Part shown: positions 10,268 through 20,699 of the stretch, piece by piece
Layout: each line of letters opens with the position of its first letter
Numbering within the stretch: the first letter of the stretch is position 1
Source: Albugo candida
Lineage: Eukaryota > Oomycota > Peronosporomycetes > Albuginales
DNA length: 64,000 nucleotides
NCBI GenBank assembly: GCA_040437565.1
Contig: JBDOQK010000016.1
Location: 310,001 to 374,000 of the forward strand
Direction: 5' to 3'
Notes under the pieces: generated by a model
The model's database searches: none
What the model was told of the DNA's origin: nothing
Seen by the model: the letters and a program-made list of their open reading frames with translations, nothing else
Position numbers and translations under genes: made by a program

Positions 10268-13200
10268 ATGAATCCACCCCATAACGCTGCCTCTGAGAAT
10301 CCTCTTCCTTGGGGAATTGAGGAGGAGGATATGGAACCAGGTTCCTTACACTCCCTCACAGACGATAAGCTCGCTCGTTTTGTCATTGGTCATCAAACAA
10401 AAACAAAATTTGAAAAAGTATACCTTTTCTATTGTGTTCTATTATCCAATAACTGATGCATTTCTGGCTCGAATCATTCTCCATACATTATTTATCTGTT
10501 CAACTCTCAAGGAAAGAGAAGAACGAGAAGCGAAAAAGATCAAGGCTGATGAAGAAGCTGCCGCCATTTATGCTCAATTTGTCGCCTCCTTTGAGCACAT
10601 AGAGAATGACCAGGCACCAATGTTTGTCCAGGTACGAGTTTCCAGCATAAGTGCATGCTATGATATAAACCGTTCTTATAGGCCAAAAGTGACGTAAAAT
10701 CGGGACACAATGACTCTGTTCAAACGCTCGGTTTTTCTTCCGACACAAATGCGTCCAACAAGCAACGTGGTACCAAACGGGCATTTCTATCGGCACACGA
10801 GCTACAGGTACAAAGCGCTTCGTCGAATGAAGCATCTGTTGGATCGAAGAGAGCCTCGAAACGGTCCGAAATGGATAAGATGCTGGAAGAAATGAAACAA
10901 AACGATTTAGAGCGACAGCACCGTAAGGAACAGTATCAGCAGAAACAGACAAAACGCCGTCAAATTGATGATTTCCTGCAAGAAATCAAAGAGAGGTATT
11001 TTGCATTATATACTCAGTTTATTGGGCTTATACCGTTCTTAGAGAGCCATTACCACCCAACATCGAAGAACTCGGGCCAACAAAGGGATCTTTTGACAAT
11101 GGTGATCCCTGTACGACAAATCTTTATGTTGGGAATCTTGCTCCCTCCATCACAGAACAGCTTTTGGAGGAAGAATTCGGCAAATTTGGCCAAGTGTATT
11201 CGGTCAAGATTATGTGGCCACGGACGGAAGATGAACGACTGCGTAGACGGATTTGTGGATTTGTCAGTTTTTTTACGCGCGAAGATGCCGATGAAGCACG
11301 TGTCGCATTGAACAATCGAGAGGTACGCACATGAGTTCGAGTGCAAACGCTAGAGCTTCCATCCGCCGCTCAACCAACCAAAAATTGTTATATTGAATGT
11401 ATCAGCTGAATGGACAAGAGATCGTCGTTGGATGGGGTAAAGCTGTGAGAATTGATCCGAATGCACGTCATGTACGCTTTCCAAGTTGGATTTTTTGTAA
11501 TTTGCAACCATGCTAACCGCGTGTTATCAAAAGTTACGAGCAATCCAACGCGCGAATGCAGACGCAGTTCCGCCAATTTTGTCGACTAGTGTTCCACCGA
11601 TAAGCAGAAGAGAACAGCGAATTATTGTCACTATTCCGAGTGAGGAACGACTTCGGGAACGAGTCGATATCTTGGCTAGATTTGTTGCAAGAAATGGAGC
11701 GTGCTTTGAAACACAACTTGCATTACGTGAGGCTTCAAACCCAGATTTCGCGTTTTTGTCGGAATCAATGGATTCAACGACAGCTGCTTCTCCTCTCTAT
11801 CTGTATTATCGATGGAGAGTGTACTCATTCGCAGTGGGAGATACCTCAAGTCAATGGCTCGACGAACCTTTCCGGATGATTGCTGATGGGCCAATATGGG
11901 TTCCTCCTGAAATTCCAAGTAGCTCCATGTATAGGATGAAAAGGTCGTCAAGGTCTTCTTCGCGCTCGAGATCTCGATCTCGATACCGAAGCCAACGGAA
12001 TTATACTCACAAACATCAGAGTCGTGGAAGTAGCTCAAGTAAGAGTTGGAGAAGTAATAGTAGCAGTCGGAGTCGGAGTCGGAGCCAAAGTCGGAGCCAA
12101 AGTCGAAGCCGAGGCCGAAAGCGGAGCCGGNNNNNNNNNNNNNNNNNNNNNNNNNNNNNNNNNNNNNNNNNNNNNNNNNNNNNNNNNNNNNNNNNNNNNN
12201 NNNNNNNNNNNNNNNNNNNNNNNNNNNNNNTTTTGTCGACTAGTGTTCCACCGATAAGCAGAAGAGAACAGCGAATTATTGTCACTATTCCGAGTGAGGA
12301 ACGACTTCGGGAACGAGTCGATATCTTGGCTAGATTTGTTGCAAGAAATGGAGCGTGCTTTGAAACACAACTTGCATTACGTGAGGCTTCAAACCCAGAT
12401 TTCGCGTTTTTGTCGGAATCAATGGATTCAACGACAGCTGCTTCTCCTCTCTATCTGTATTATCGATGGAGAGTGTACTCATTCGCAGTGGGAGATACCT
12501 CAAGTCAATGGCTCGACGAACCTTTCCGGATGATTGCTGATGGGCCAATATGGGTTCCTCCTGAAATTCCAAGTAGCTCCATGTATAGGATGAAAAGGTC
12601 GTCAAGGTCTTCTTCGCGCTCGAGATCTCGATCTCGATACCGAAGCCAACGGAATTATACTCACAAACATCAGAGTCGTGGAAGTAGCTCAAGTAAGAGT
12701 TGGAGAAGTAATAGTAGCAGTCGGAGTCGGAGTCGGAGCCAAAGTCGGAGCCAAAGTCGAAGCCGAGGCCGAAAGCGGAGCCGGAGCCGGAGCTGGAGCC
12801 AAAGTCGAAGCAGAGGCCGAAGCCAAAGTCGAAGCCGAAGCCAAAGTCGAAGCCGAAGCCAAAGTCGAAGCTCTGGTAGTAGCCAAAATCAATACCGCGG
12901 TCGTCAAAGATCACCAAATGCCTGGGGAAGGAGTCGTGATCGAGCTGATCCGAAACAAAGTTGTGAAAGTCGCTTCCAAGCGTCTGGTAAAAGAGGATTC
13001 AAGGGTAGATCATCATCCATATCTCGATCTCGTCCGTCATCACGATCGTCATCACGATCGTCACCAAGTAGCCGCGAATCAAATCGTCAGGTACGGGGTA
13101 AGCGCTCACAAAGTCCCATCAGACAAGAACGAGCTGCTTCACAAGANNNNNNNNNNNNNNNNNNNNNNNNNNNNNNNNNNNNNNNNNNNNNNNNNNNNNN

Positions 13201-14571
13201 NNNNNNNNNNNNNNNNNNNNNNNNNNNNNNNNNNNNNNNNNNNNNNGCCGAAGCCAAAGTCGAAGCTCTGGTAGTAGCCAAAATCAATACCGCGGTCGTC
13301 AAAGATCACCAAATGCCTGGGGAAGGAGTCGTGATCGAGCTGATCCGAAACAAAGTTGTGAAAGTCGCTTCCAAGCGTCTGGTAAAAGAGGATTCAAGGG
13401 TAGATCATCATCCATATCTCGATCTCGTCCGTCATCACGATCGTCATCACGATCGTCACCAAGTAGCCGCGAATCAAATCGTCAGGTACGGGGTAAGCGC
13501 TCACAAAGTCCCATCAGACAAGAACGAGCTGCTTCACAAGAACCGATTCAAAGTAGAAACACTGTGGCGAGTCATCAAATGATGACCGGGCAACAGCTCG
13601 CAAAGGCTCGCGATCGTGAGCGTGGACGTGATCGAGAGAAATTACCTCGCGAGCAATATGAGGAATTTAAGGTGATTTTGGGAGCTTTAACATTGGATCG
13701 TGCATCCATCAAGAAAGCTATGGGCTTTGCTCTAGATCACTCCGAGTATGCTGTCGACATTGTACAAGTTCTGTACAAGTCGTTCCAGCAGGAGGAAGCA
13801 CCATCCAATGCAGATTTGGCTGGCGGCAACACCGTTCCTGCAGACTCTGCGGTGCATAAAGTTGCGTATTTTTTTGTCGCGTCAGACATTTTGCACAACA
13901 GCTCGGCAGCGGTGAAAAATGCGTCGCTGTTTCGAACAACTTTCCAAGAGTTTCTCCCGTCGATTATGGATATATTGCGCTCGTGCCATCGAAGAATCGT
14001 CGGCCGAATGTCTGCGAACGCAATGAAGGAAAAAGTGCTCAACGTACTTACAGCGTGGGAGAGCTGGAGCTTATTCCCGCCGATGTTTCTGGTCGGTTTG
14101 AACGCAACTTTTCTGCGCAAAGTAGATGAGGATGAACCAACGTCATGTGTACGAGATGAGTCTGTCGTGCTCAATGAGTCAGAAGAAGAAGCAATTCGAA
14201 AACGATGCAAACAATCTGGAATACTGGCTAGTGGATCCTCAATGCAGATGCTGGCACGATTGCGCTGGCTCAAGGAGTATACAGCACCACAAAAATGTCC
14301 AGCTTCCGTTCCCCAGCAGAATGCCAGCTCTTTAGACGCTAAATCTCTTGTTGATCAGGTCAAACGCGATCTTGATGCACTTCGTAAAGATGCAACACTT
14401 GAGATGGCGATACGTTCAAAGAATGCTCGTGACACTCAAGAAGATGATGACGACGACGACCTCGACGGTGAACCGCTCGATGAGCAGCAGCCTATCGGTG
14501 AACACGGAGAAGGAGACAGTGATGATGAAGATTTAGACGGTGAACCATTGGATTCCGACAATGAAGAATGA
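10268..14571 (+). CDS. U2SURP: U2 snRNP-associated SURP protein (SR140) with RRM, SURP, RS and CID regions
   Basis: Exons 10268-10417, 10512-10631, 10682-10995, 11043-11322, 11406-11471 and 11534-14571. Two unmerged overlaps (554 and 295 bp) sit in the last exon; collapsed, the protein is 972 residues (human 1,029). In order: a basic coiled region, an RRM (CTTNLYVGNLAPSITEQLL, VKIMWPRTEDERLRRR, CGFVSF), a SURP module (RVDILARFVARNGACFE, FLSES...YYRWRVYS), a long RS/SRSRSQ tract and a CID (YEEFKVILGALTLDR, ASDILHNSSAAVKNAS, WESWSLFPPMFL). It ends in the family's DDLDGEPLDEQQPIG acidic motifs. Gene order of domains differs from human, where the RS region is C-terminal. It belongs to the U2 snRNP and acts in branch-site recognition. 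Confidence 0.95.
12131..12230. other. Assembly gap (100 N) with 554-bp repeated flanks
   Basis: 11577-12130 and 12231-12784 appear identical; the 654-nt excess is a multiple of three, so the false copy extends the open frame silently. Confidence 0.92.
13147..13246. other. Assembly gap (100 N) with 295-bp repeated flanks
   Basis: 12852-13146 equals 13247-13541; the 395-nt excess shifts the apparent frame of U2SURP until collapsed. Confidence 0.92.
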
Positions 14572-14754
14572 CCTGTCCATACAATAAATCAAGGCTCACA
14601 ATCCTGCAAGGGCTTTTGGTATGTCAAATTGAGAAATACTCGACGTTGAGGTCATGTGAACCCACAATTGGCTTTACATTATGTTTTTAGCTTCAGTTTG
14701 AGAAATATAACACTTTTGGATAACAATATGCACATCTTTCGCTATACAAAGACT

Positions 14755-15537
14755 TTACCCTTCCGCACTTGTGGTCTCAGTTTCCGCGATAGTTATTCCA
14801 CTGAATATCAGAGAGTCAGGCTCGATAGGTGTGTGATTTTCCATATAACTGAGCAGACCGAAATGTACTTCACCATCTGCAGTCAACTCCGGATCGAGTT
14901 TGGTGAACGGTGCTTCTCCGACTCGATCCAGTGGAGCATCATCCATGCTGTAATAATACGCAAATGCGGTACGATTGCCTTGGATTCCAAAATTATGATA
15001 CGTACCATATTCCAATGGAAATGATACGATGACAGCGTTAGGATTGGATTCATTAAGGATTCGGATCTCTGGTGAGGAAAGCCCCGCTTGTTGGATTCGG
15101 ACCTCACCTTTGTGCGATTCGAGAAAGCCAATTTGATAATTAAGCTCTGAATTACTGAATTCCTTCTTAACCAAAATTGAAAATCGAACGAAAATACAGC
15201 CGCCGGAAATGTCGACAGTTCGAACAAGTTCTGTTCTTTTAAAGTTTGTTTGCGTTTGAAAAGTGGCTTGGGTATCGACAATAATCTCTGCTGAACCATT
15301 GTCTCCATTATAAGTCGTATTACGCAAAACGGTGTTGAGACGAATATACTTGTCGAGTCGTCGATCCGAAGTGTTTGGTCGCTGCTCAATGATATGAAGC
15401 TGATATTTTGACGACAAGTTACTCAGTGTCAGATTGTAGAAGGCTCCATTGAATGGCATGTGGAAATTGGGATCCGTTTCGCAATGAATAAGATAGCTGA
15501 TGGAGCAGAGAATAATCAAAAGCTTTATAAGAGTCAT
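14755..15537 (-). CDS. Secreted GH131-like (glucan-active) protein, copy 1
   Basis: A single exon of 260 residues from the ATG at 15537. It begins with a signal peptide (MTLIKLLIILCSISYLIHC). The body has the pattern of the glycoside hydrolase 131 N-terminal fold: PFNGAFYNLTLSN, FKRTELVRTV, a beta-rich middle with YQIGFLESHKGEVRIQQ, and VHFGLLSY near the end. This block order matches RRTELIP and IAFFESHFTELK of fungal GH131 glucanases. It carries many N-glycosylation sequons. It is a paralogue of the protein at 45278-46069 (shared YQ-FLESHK-E-RIQQ and HIGLLSY/HFGLLSY). The family assignment is by motif memory; the substrate is inferred to be beta-glucan. Confidence 0.65.
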   Translation of the reverse strand: MTLIKLLIILCSISYLIHCETDPNFHMPFNGAFYNLTLSNLSSKYQLHIIEQRPNTSDRRLDKYIRLNTVLRNTTYNGDNGSAEIIVDTQATFQTQTNFKRTELVRTVDISGGCIFVRFSILVKKEFSNSELNYQIGFLESHKGEVRIQQAGLSSPEIRILNESNPNAVIVSFPLEYGTYHNFGIQGNRTAFAYYYSMDDAPLDRVGEAPFTKLDPELTADGEVHFGLLSYMENHTPIEPDSLIFSGITIAETETTSAEG

Positions 15538-15596
15538 TGCTTGTCGACGCTGTTTAAATTTTGTTATGAGCGATTCACGAAGGCACAAAGCTTTGC

Positions 15597-16152
15597 TTAG
15601 GTCTTGGGGGTTACATCTGGGATGATGTCGTATTCCCGATACAGCTCCTTGAAATATTTCTGTATTTTTATCGCAAGAGATAGCATGCTAAATGCACCCA
15701 CGAGTAGACTAAATGACTAGTGAGAAGATTTTTTCTATCGACCTGATCGCTAAAGGCAAAAGTGCTGATGATGATGGACGGATATCACTTTACCGGACGA
15801 TATTCGGCCTCGGACGGTCGTCGTCATTGTGATTGGAATCGCCAGATTTTGATGCATACAGCAACCGACTTTTGATACTTTGTTCTTCGTTCGGTAGTGA
15901 GTACTTCAAGCGCACAGGTGTGCGTCCAAGTCAGCTCTTTTCCCTAACATGAGTGCATTGCGTGCGAAGTAGTACTGCACTGTTACGTTTCACACGTCTT
16001 TCTTGACGATACCTTTAGTAGAAATAAAGTCTGAAGAACGTGCAAGCTCGATAGAGTGGAGGACTTTAGAATACGACTTCTGACGATCAAAAAAAGCGCT
16101 GAGAAGACAATTATGTCGTGCAGAGGTAGGTAGGTACTCCCAACGCAGCCAT
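15597..16152 (-). CDS. Hypothetical small membrane protein, several exons, splicing partly resolved
   Basis: The last exon (15597-15708) and the exon ending at 15794 join in phase 2 with canonical sites. Read across the junction they give PRPNIVRLLVGAFSMLSLAI and then KIQKYFKELYREYDIIPD, with one hydrophobic segment at the join. Further upstream a coding-like exon reads KSYSKVLHSIELARSSDF and may begin at the ATG at 16152 (MAALG, then a donor). The link between these parts is not settled, because two frames stay open near 15850-15940. No family recognised. Its 3' end lies 60 bp from the start of the GH131-like gene. Confidence 0.4.
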
Positions 16153-16313
16153 ATTGCTATGTACTGATAAAGGACGACTGCACCATCAGCGACGTTGATA
16201 TGAAGCGTCTACCTTGTCAGGTCTAGTAGCCTAAATGAAGACAGGATCAGCGATTTAGAGCCTTCTCCGTCTACACCAAATTGTCAGCAGCATTTGCGCT
16301 TGAGAATGTCTTC

Positions 16314-16647
16314 CTACTCAGGTATAAAATCGCCGCTCAGGCCGTATTCATACATCACATACGCAATGCTTTTGGCGTTCACTAACGTTGTAAGAATTCT
16401 TTCCTCTTTCGTAGCATGTCCGTGATACGTTGTGCCTTCTGCAGACCACTCATAAAACATTCCAACGAGTTCATAGACGGAACTATTTGCGTCCAAAGAA
16501 TACCCTCTAGATTATAACGGTAGCTACAGCAGGAACGAGCACCCACAAAAGGGATATTGCTTGCTGTCTCCTCAAAAACCTGGTGTCTAAATTCAAAAAT
16601 CCGACATTTTTTTGTTTGAGTATAATCGAGTGGCCAAGCGCCTTCAT
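16314..16647 (-). CDS. Possible small gene next to RPAP1
   Basis: Two overlapping frames on the minus strand look coding. One runs from an ATG at 16647, ends in a hydrophobic stretch (ISLLWVLVPAVATVII) and stops. The other, 16314-16496, reads ANSSVYELVGMFYEWSAEG and ends YEYGLSGDFIPE. A splice between them is likely but I cannot fix it. If real, it would start only 32 bp from the divergent RPAP1 start codon. No family recognised. Confidence 0.3.
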
Positions 16648-16679
16648 TCCATTTTTTGTCAAATCAGTAGCAAGTTGCA

Positions 16680-19600
16680 ATGAGCATGCATCCAACCGCT
16701 TCGAACGACGACTTTGAACAGCTACTGAATGAGCAGGAAGAATTCCAAAGGTCTCAAAATAGACCTGCTGCAAAAGTCGTTCGTCGCACTGCTCCTGAAG
16801 CAACCAAAAATGAAAAGAAAGAAGACAATGCGCAAGTATCTGCACCGATTTTGAAGGGTGTAATCGAACGTGACGTAATCGGTCTTGAGCACACCGATAT
16901 GGAGAAGAAAATATTCGAAGCATCTGGTTTTCCTCGTGCTCAAAAAGAGTCTAAAGAGAGTATTTTTGGTCGAAGGCGACAAGACTCTAAAAACTCGCTT
17001 CAAAGTAGTCGTAATTCTTCTGGTTCGGTACCCAGCGCTACAGATAAAATCGATACAATTCATACGGAAAATGAAGAAAAAATAGCGTCCATGTCGATCG
17101 AAGAGATCGAGCAAGCGCAAAAACAGCTCCGGGAATCACTGGACCCTGCGGTCGTTGAGCATTTTATGAATCGGAAGCAAGATCAGAAACTTGAGATTGA
17201 GAATTTGAGTGAATCAGCAAACTTGCAGGTCCATTCTGGCTCAATGAACTTGGCTGAAATTCGTTCTGAAGAAGATCTTCTTCGTCAGAGTCAATATTTT
17301 CCGTTGGAAGAACGTGCAAAGCATGACTGGATGCTTCCGCTGGAGGAAACAGAGCACGCTGGAGGAAAGCCGCTATCAGATGAACGAAATGGATTTAGTG
17401 GCATTCGATATGATTTTGAAGGTGACGTACTCAGCATCGATAAAGACGGGGTGGCTGGAAGGGAATGTGCACGACCAGCGTTATCCTCGGGGCTCTACCA
17501 TCATGGAGATGATCCACAACAACCCGGTTACACACTATCAGAATTAGAGCATTTGGCTCGGAGTACAGTAGCTAGCCAACGATCTTTTGCTTTGCATGTC
17601 ATTGCAAAAATTTTACGCAATTGTCAGTTGCCTGATGCTAAGAAATGCCAAGAGAAATTGTCGATTTCAGATTCTCTTCCACTGACCTTACGGTGCGCTT
17701 TGGATGATTCAAATCAAACTGTCATGATCGGTGCAATAGATGCTTTATACGCTCTGCTAATTCCGCTCTATTCACGACGTCTAGCTCTGAAAAAAAATTA
17801 CGAAATTAATGGTTCAGAGAGGACTACTTCTTTCGAAGCGGCTGCTGGCACTCTCGTTATCGAGCCACTAGATCTCCGCTATCTGAAAAAGACAGACCAA
17901 CCGGGAAGCTACACAGATGTGATATATCACTCAGACTATGCATTCAAGACCAATGAGTGCAGGCAAGCGGACGCCAAGCATGATATCAGTGATCTCGAGT
18001 TGATCAAACTGGACTTGATTCAAGGATTATTCCAGACTAGATTACCACTTCGCTTGACATATATCTTGCGATTTGTGGCTTCTATGGATGTTCATACTGT
18101 CAACAAGATTTTGGGCATGCTGACGGTGATGGCTCAACACTCTCCAAAGGCATCCAGCTCCATCGTGAATCAGCGCGAAGTATCTCTCGTAGGCTGGCTT
18201 CAGAAACATTTTTTTGATCAAGAACTGGCGGGTCTACTTGCAGAAAAAGATGCTTCAATGCTTTGTTCACTGCAAATCATGCTTCGACTTGTTCGCGTAC
18301 TGTGTCAGAGCGGACGATCAACAGCCCTCCAGCTAATGCAATCTGGCCTCATTCATGCGATAAGAGGTATTCTGGCGATTCAAAACGACAGTGAGGCGTT
18401 CGTATCAGCTCAGATAGAATGTTACAGGATCTGGCGTGTGCTTTTGGGATTTCGACTGGATTTTCATTGCTTTTCGTACAATTACACCATATTGTGCCAA
18501 GAAGTTGGCGCATACGTACGCGAAGAAAACATAACGGAGGGGAATAGTAACGCTGATCGACTACGAGTGACCAAAATCACTGCGATATTTGCTTCACTTG
18601 AATCATTTTGTGGCCTAGACGTCGAACCGGAAGCTCAGCCTTACTTTGGGCAGCTTTCATGGTTTGTGACGAGTGCTCACAAAATCATTCAGCGCGATTT
18701 TTTCAGATGCGATCGCTGTTCGCTTTTGGTAGTCAGCGCATCACTTCGCTTTCTCGGAGCAGCGTGTAAAGCTGCAAAACAATTCTCCCTCGACCTTGAC
18801 CCATTTTTTGAAGTATTCGAACTGGTGCGAGCCAAACAGTCCGCGAAACCTTTGCTTCGCCTTGTTAGTACGTTGTCACTTTGCGAACTATACGTATTGG
18901 GAGATCTTCTCGTCGCAGTGATGACATACCATCGAAATTATCTTGCAGCAGGGTTTGAGCGTTCAAATGAAGATGAAGATGCACTGGCACACCAGATGGC
19001 ATCAAACATGCATCCTATCGTGATTTTTCTCATCATGCGAGTATTGGACGCACCTCGTGAGATAGAACTCTATCCTTTTGCAATTCAGTCGGTCGTGGAA
19101 GATGGGCTTAAAATTCTTTATTTACAAGCGGCTCAAATGTTAGTTGCAATCGCGACACCTTTGGTCAAAATGGATGACTGTTCTCCGACGTTATTGACCT
19201 GTGTCTATACTTCAGCAGCATCTCTGTTGGGAAAGCTAGTACCAGGCATGGAAGCTATCGCGCAACGCTTACTGGTGTCCATCATGCTCCATCCAGTCTA
19301 TTTGGCTCCGATTACTGCGCTTTCCAAAGACCATTGCGCAGTTGGAGTTCTACAGATGGCCTATCAAGCTTTACTTGGGTCATCGCGAGCACAAGAAGAG
19401 CATACAGAATCACTTCTTAGACTTGAAGGCTGTACCACCTTGACATTTGAATCTTATCATTTACGATTACCGCAGGAAGCCCACTCGTATACTGCCAGCA
19501 ACCTACCGTTTCCACCATCTTGGTTCTATGCGCCATTTTCACGCATGCAGTATGTGACTTCGCGCGACCTTGACGATCAGCGAAAAGCTCAAGTCAGCTC

Positions 19601-20654
19601 GGGAGGCAATGAAAACATTGGCGATGTGAAAAGAATTTTGACAGCCTGCTGTCGATATCTCGAAGGACTGGAGACTTTCATCTTGCAATCGTTTGGATCC
19701 GAGTTGCCAACTATCACCGCTGAGGAAAAGATCTTTCATCTGTTCCATTCATTTTTCACAAATGAATTGTTTGATGAAAACTTGACAGCTTCCATGGACA
19801 ATCTTCTCTCAACCATATTGAAGCAGCACTTTAGCGATTATGACCCAAAAACTCTCAATATTTTTGATAGCATGGTCACTATGCTGGATCACTTTTCGAA
19901 TTTAGACCCGGCAGCTTCCACCTCAATTGATAAGGGCAGACTTGCACAATTCTCGGATAAACTATCTGCCCTACCGAAACCCATGCAAGCTGCTATGGTG
20001 TTTGTGGAGCGTATCATCACCGAATTTACAACGACATCGTTTGGCAATAAAGCTTTCGCGCATTTTGTGACATTGATATTTACATCCAGTTTTCCAACAG
20101 AACTGCGAAAATGGTGCTGGAAGGAGTTGATGGACGCGCGAATGCTGTACACACTTGGTGCTCCGCCTGGAAGCGAAGAACTCGAAAATATTATATTTCA
20201 AGCCTGTACCTCAGATTACCGTAAAAAACACTTCAATATTGATCGACAATGGGCAGAATGGATTACGACTGCTGTTTCTCAGCTCCATCTGAGCTCTTCG
20301 AAAGGAACTTTCGGGTATGCTCTAGCAATTCACTACTTGGCGGTTTACATATTTGGGAGCAAGTGTGTATTGGATGGCTGTGCCGCTCAGATTTTGACCG
20401 CTGGTCGCCGAGAGATTGTTAACTCCATGCTCCAGCAGACTCCGCTGCGGGTGTGGCTTCATGTGGTACAATACGCTTACGATGGTACTATCGCCACAGC
20501 GATCCCGCTGATTACCTCGATACCGTCTGAAGATCAAGAACAACGTGTGAAAGACGCCGAGATAGTATGCGAAATGGCTAAGAAAGCGTTTCCTGGAAAT
20601 ACGCGTGTGAATCAGCGACTGGAGATAATCTCAAACCTTGAGACAGCGCCATAA
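16680..20654 (+). CDS. RPAP1: RNA polymerase II-associated protein 1 (RPAP1)
   Basis: A single uninterrupted exon of 1,324 residues from the ATG at 16680. The N-terminal RPAP1 motif (DDFEQLLNEQEEFQRSQ) is at the start. A second conserved helix (SIEEIEQAQKQLRESLDP) sits near residue 140. The diagnostic RPAP1 C-domain block around residues 240-310 reads GIRYDFEGDVL, LYHHGDDPQQPGYTLSE and SQRSFALHVIAKIL. The remaining 1,000 residues are helical, repeat-like (ARM/HEAT type). In animals and plants (RPAP1/IYO/MINIYO) the protein links RNA polymerase II to nuclear import and elongation. No introns and no damage. Confidence 0.93.
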   Translation: MSMHPTASNDDFEQLLNEQEEFQRSQNRPAAKVVRRTAPEATKNEKKEDNAQVSAPILKGVIERDVIGLEHTDMEKKIFEASGFPRAQKESKESIFGRRRQDSKNSLQSSRNSSGSVPSATDKIDTIHTENEEKIASMSIEEIEQAQKQLRESLDPAVVEHFMNRKQDQKLEIENLSESANLQVHSGSMNLAEIRSEEDLLRQSQYFPLEERAKHDWMLPLEETEHAGGKPLSDERNGFSGIRYDFEGDVLSIDKDGVAGRECARPALSSGLYHHGDDPQQPGYTLSELEHLARSTVASQRSFALHVIAKILRNCQLPDAKKCQEKLSISDSLPLTLRCALDDSNQTVMIGAIDALYALLIPLYSRRLALKKNYEINGSERTTSFEAAAGTLVIEPLDLRYLKKTDQPGSYTDVIYHSDYAFKTNECRQADAKHDISDLELIKLDLIQGLFQTRLPLRLTYILRFVASMDVHTVNKILGMLTVMAQHSPKASSSIVNQREVSLVGWLQKHFFDQELAGLLAEKDASMLCSLQIMLRLVRVLCQSGRSTALQLMQSGLIHAIRGILAIQNDSEAFVSAQIECYRIWRVLLGFRLDFHCFSYNYTILCQEVGAYVREENITEGNSNADRLRVTKITAIFASLESFCGLDVEPEAQPYFGQLSWFVTSAHKIIQRDFFRCDRCSLLVVSASLRFLGAACKAAKQFSLDLDPFFEVFELVRAKQSAKPLLRLVSTLSLCELYVLGDLLVAVMTYHRNYLAAGFERSNEDEDALAHQMASNMHPIVIFLIMRVLDAPREIELYPFAIQSVVEDGLKILYLQAAQMLVAIATPLVKMDDCSPTLLTCVYTSAASLLGKLVPGMEAIAQRLLVSIMLHPVYLAPITALSKDHCAVGVLQMAYQALLGSSRAQEEHTESLLRLEGCTTLTFESYHLRLPQEAHSYTASNLPFPPSWFYAPFSRMQYVTSRDLDDQRKAQVSSGGNENIGDVKRILTACCRYLEGLETFILQSFGSELPTITAEEKIFHLFHSFFTNELFDENLTASMDNLLSTILKQHFSDYDPKTLNIFDSMVTMLDHFSNLDPAASTSIDKGRLAQFSDKLSALPKPMQAAMVFVERIITEFTTTSFGNKAFAHFVTLIFTSSFPTELRKWCWKELMDARMLYTLGAPPGSEELENIIFQACTSDYRKKHFNIDRQWAEWITTAVSQLHLSSSKGTFGYALAIHYLAVYIFGSKCVLDGCAAQILTAGRREIVNSMLQQTPLRVWLHVVQYAYDGTIATAIPLITSIPSEDQEQRVKDAEIVCEMAKKAFPGNTRVNQRLEIISNLETAP

Positions 20655-20699
20655 GTAATTGCTTTTCGTTTTCCATCTTCTGTTCAAGCTATTATATCA

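Noticed and set aside
11577-12784. Apparent tandem duplication of the SURP domain
   Set aside because: The copies look identical and are separated by exactly 100 N; the family has one SURP here and the collapsed length fits.
12016-13302. Long antisense and alternate-frame ORFs rich in Leu/Arg or Ala/Glu-Val
   Set aside because: They are mirror frames of the serine-arginine repeat tract in U2SURP; repetitive codons keep all frames open.
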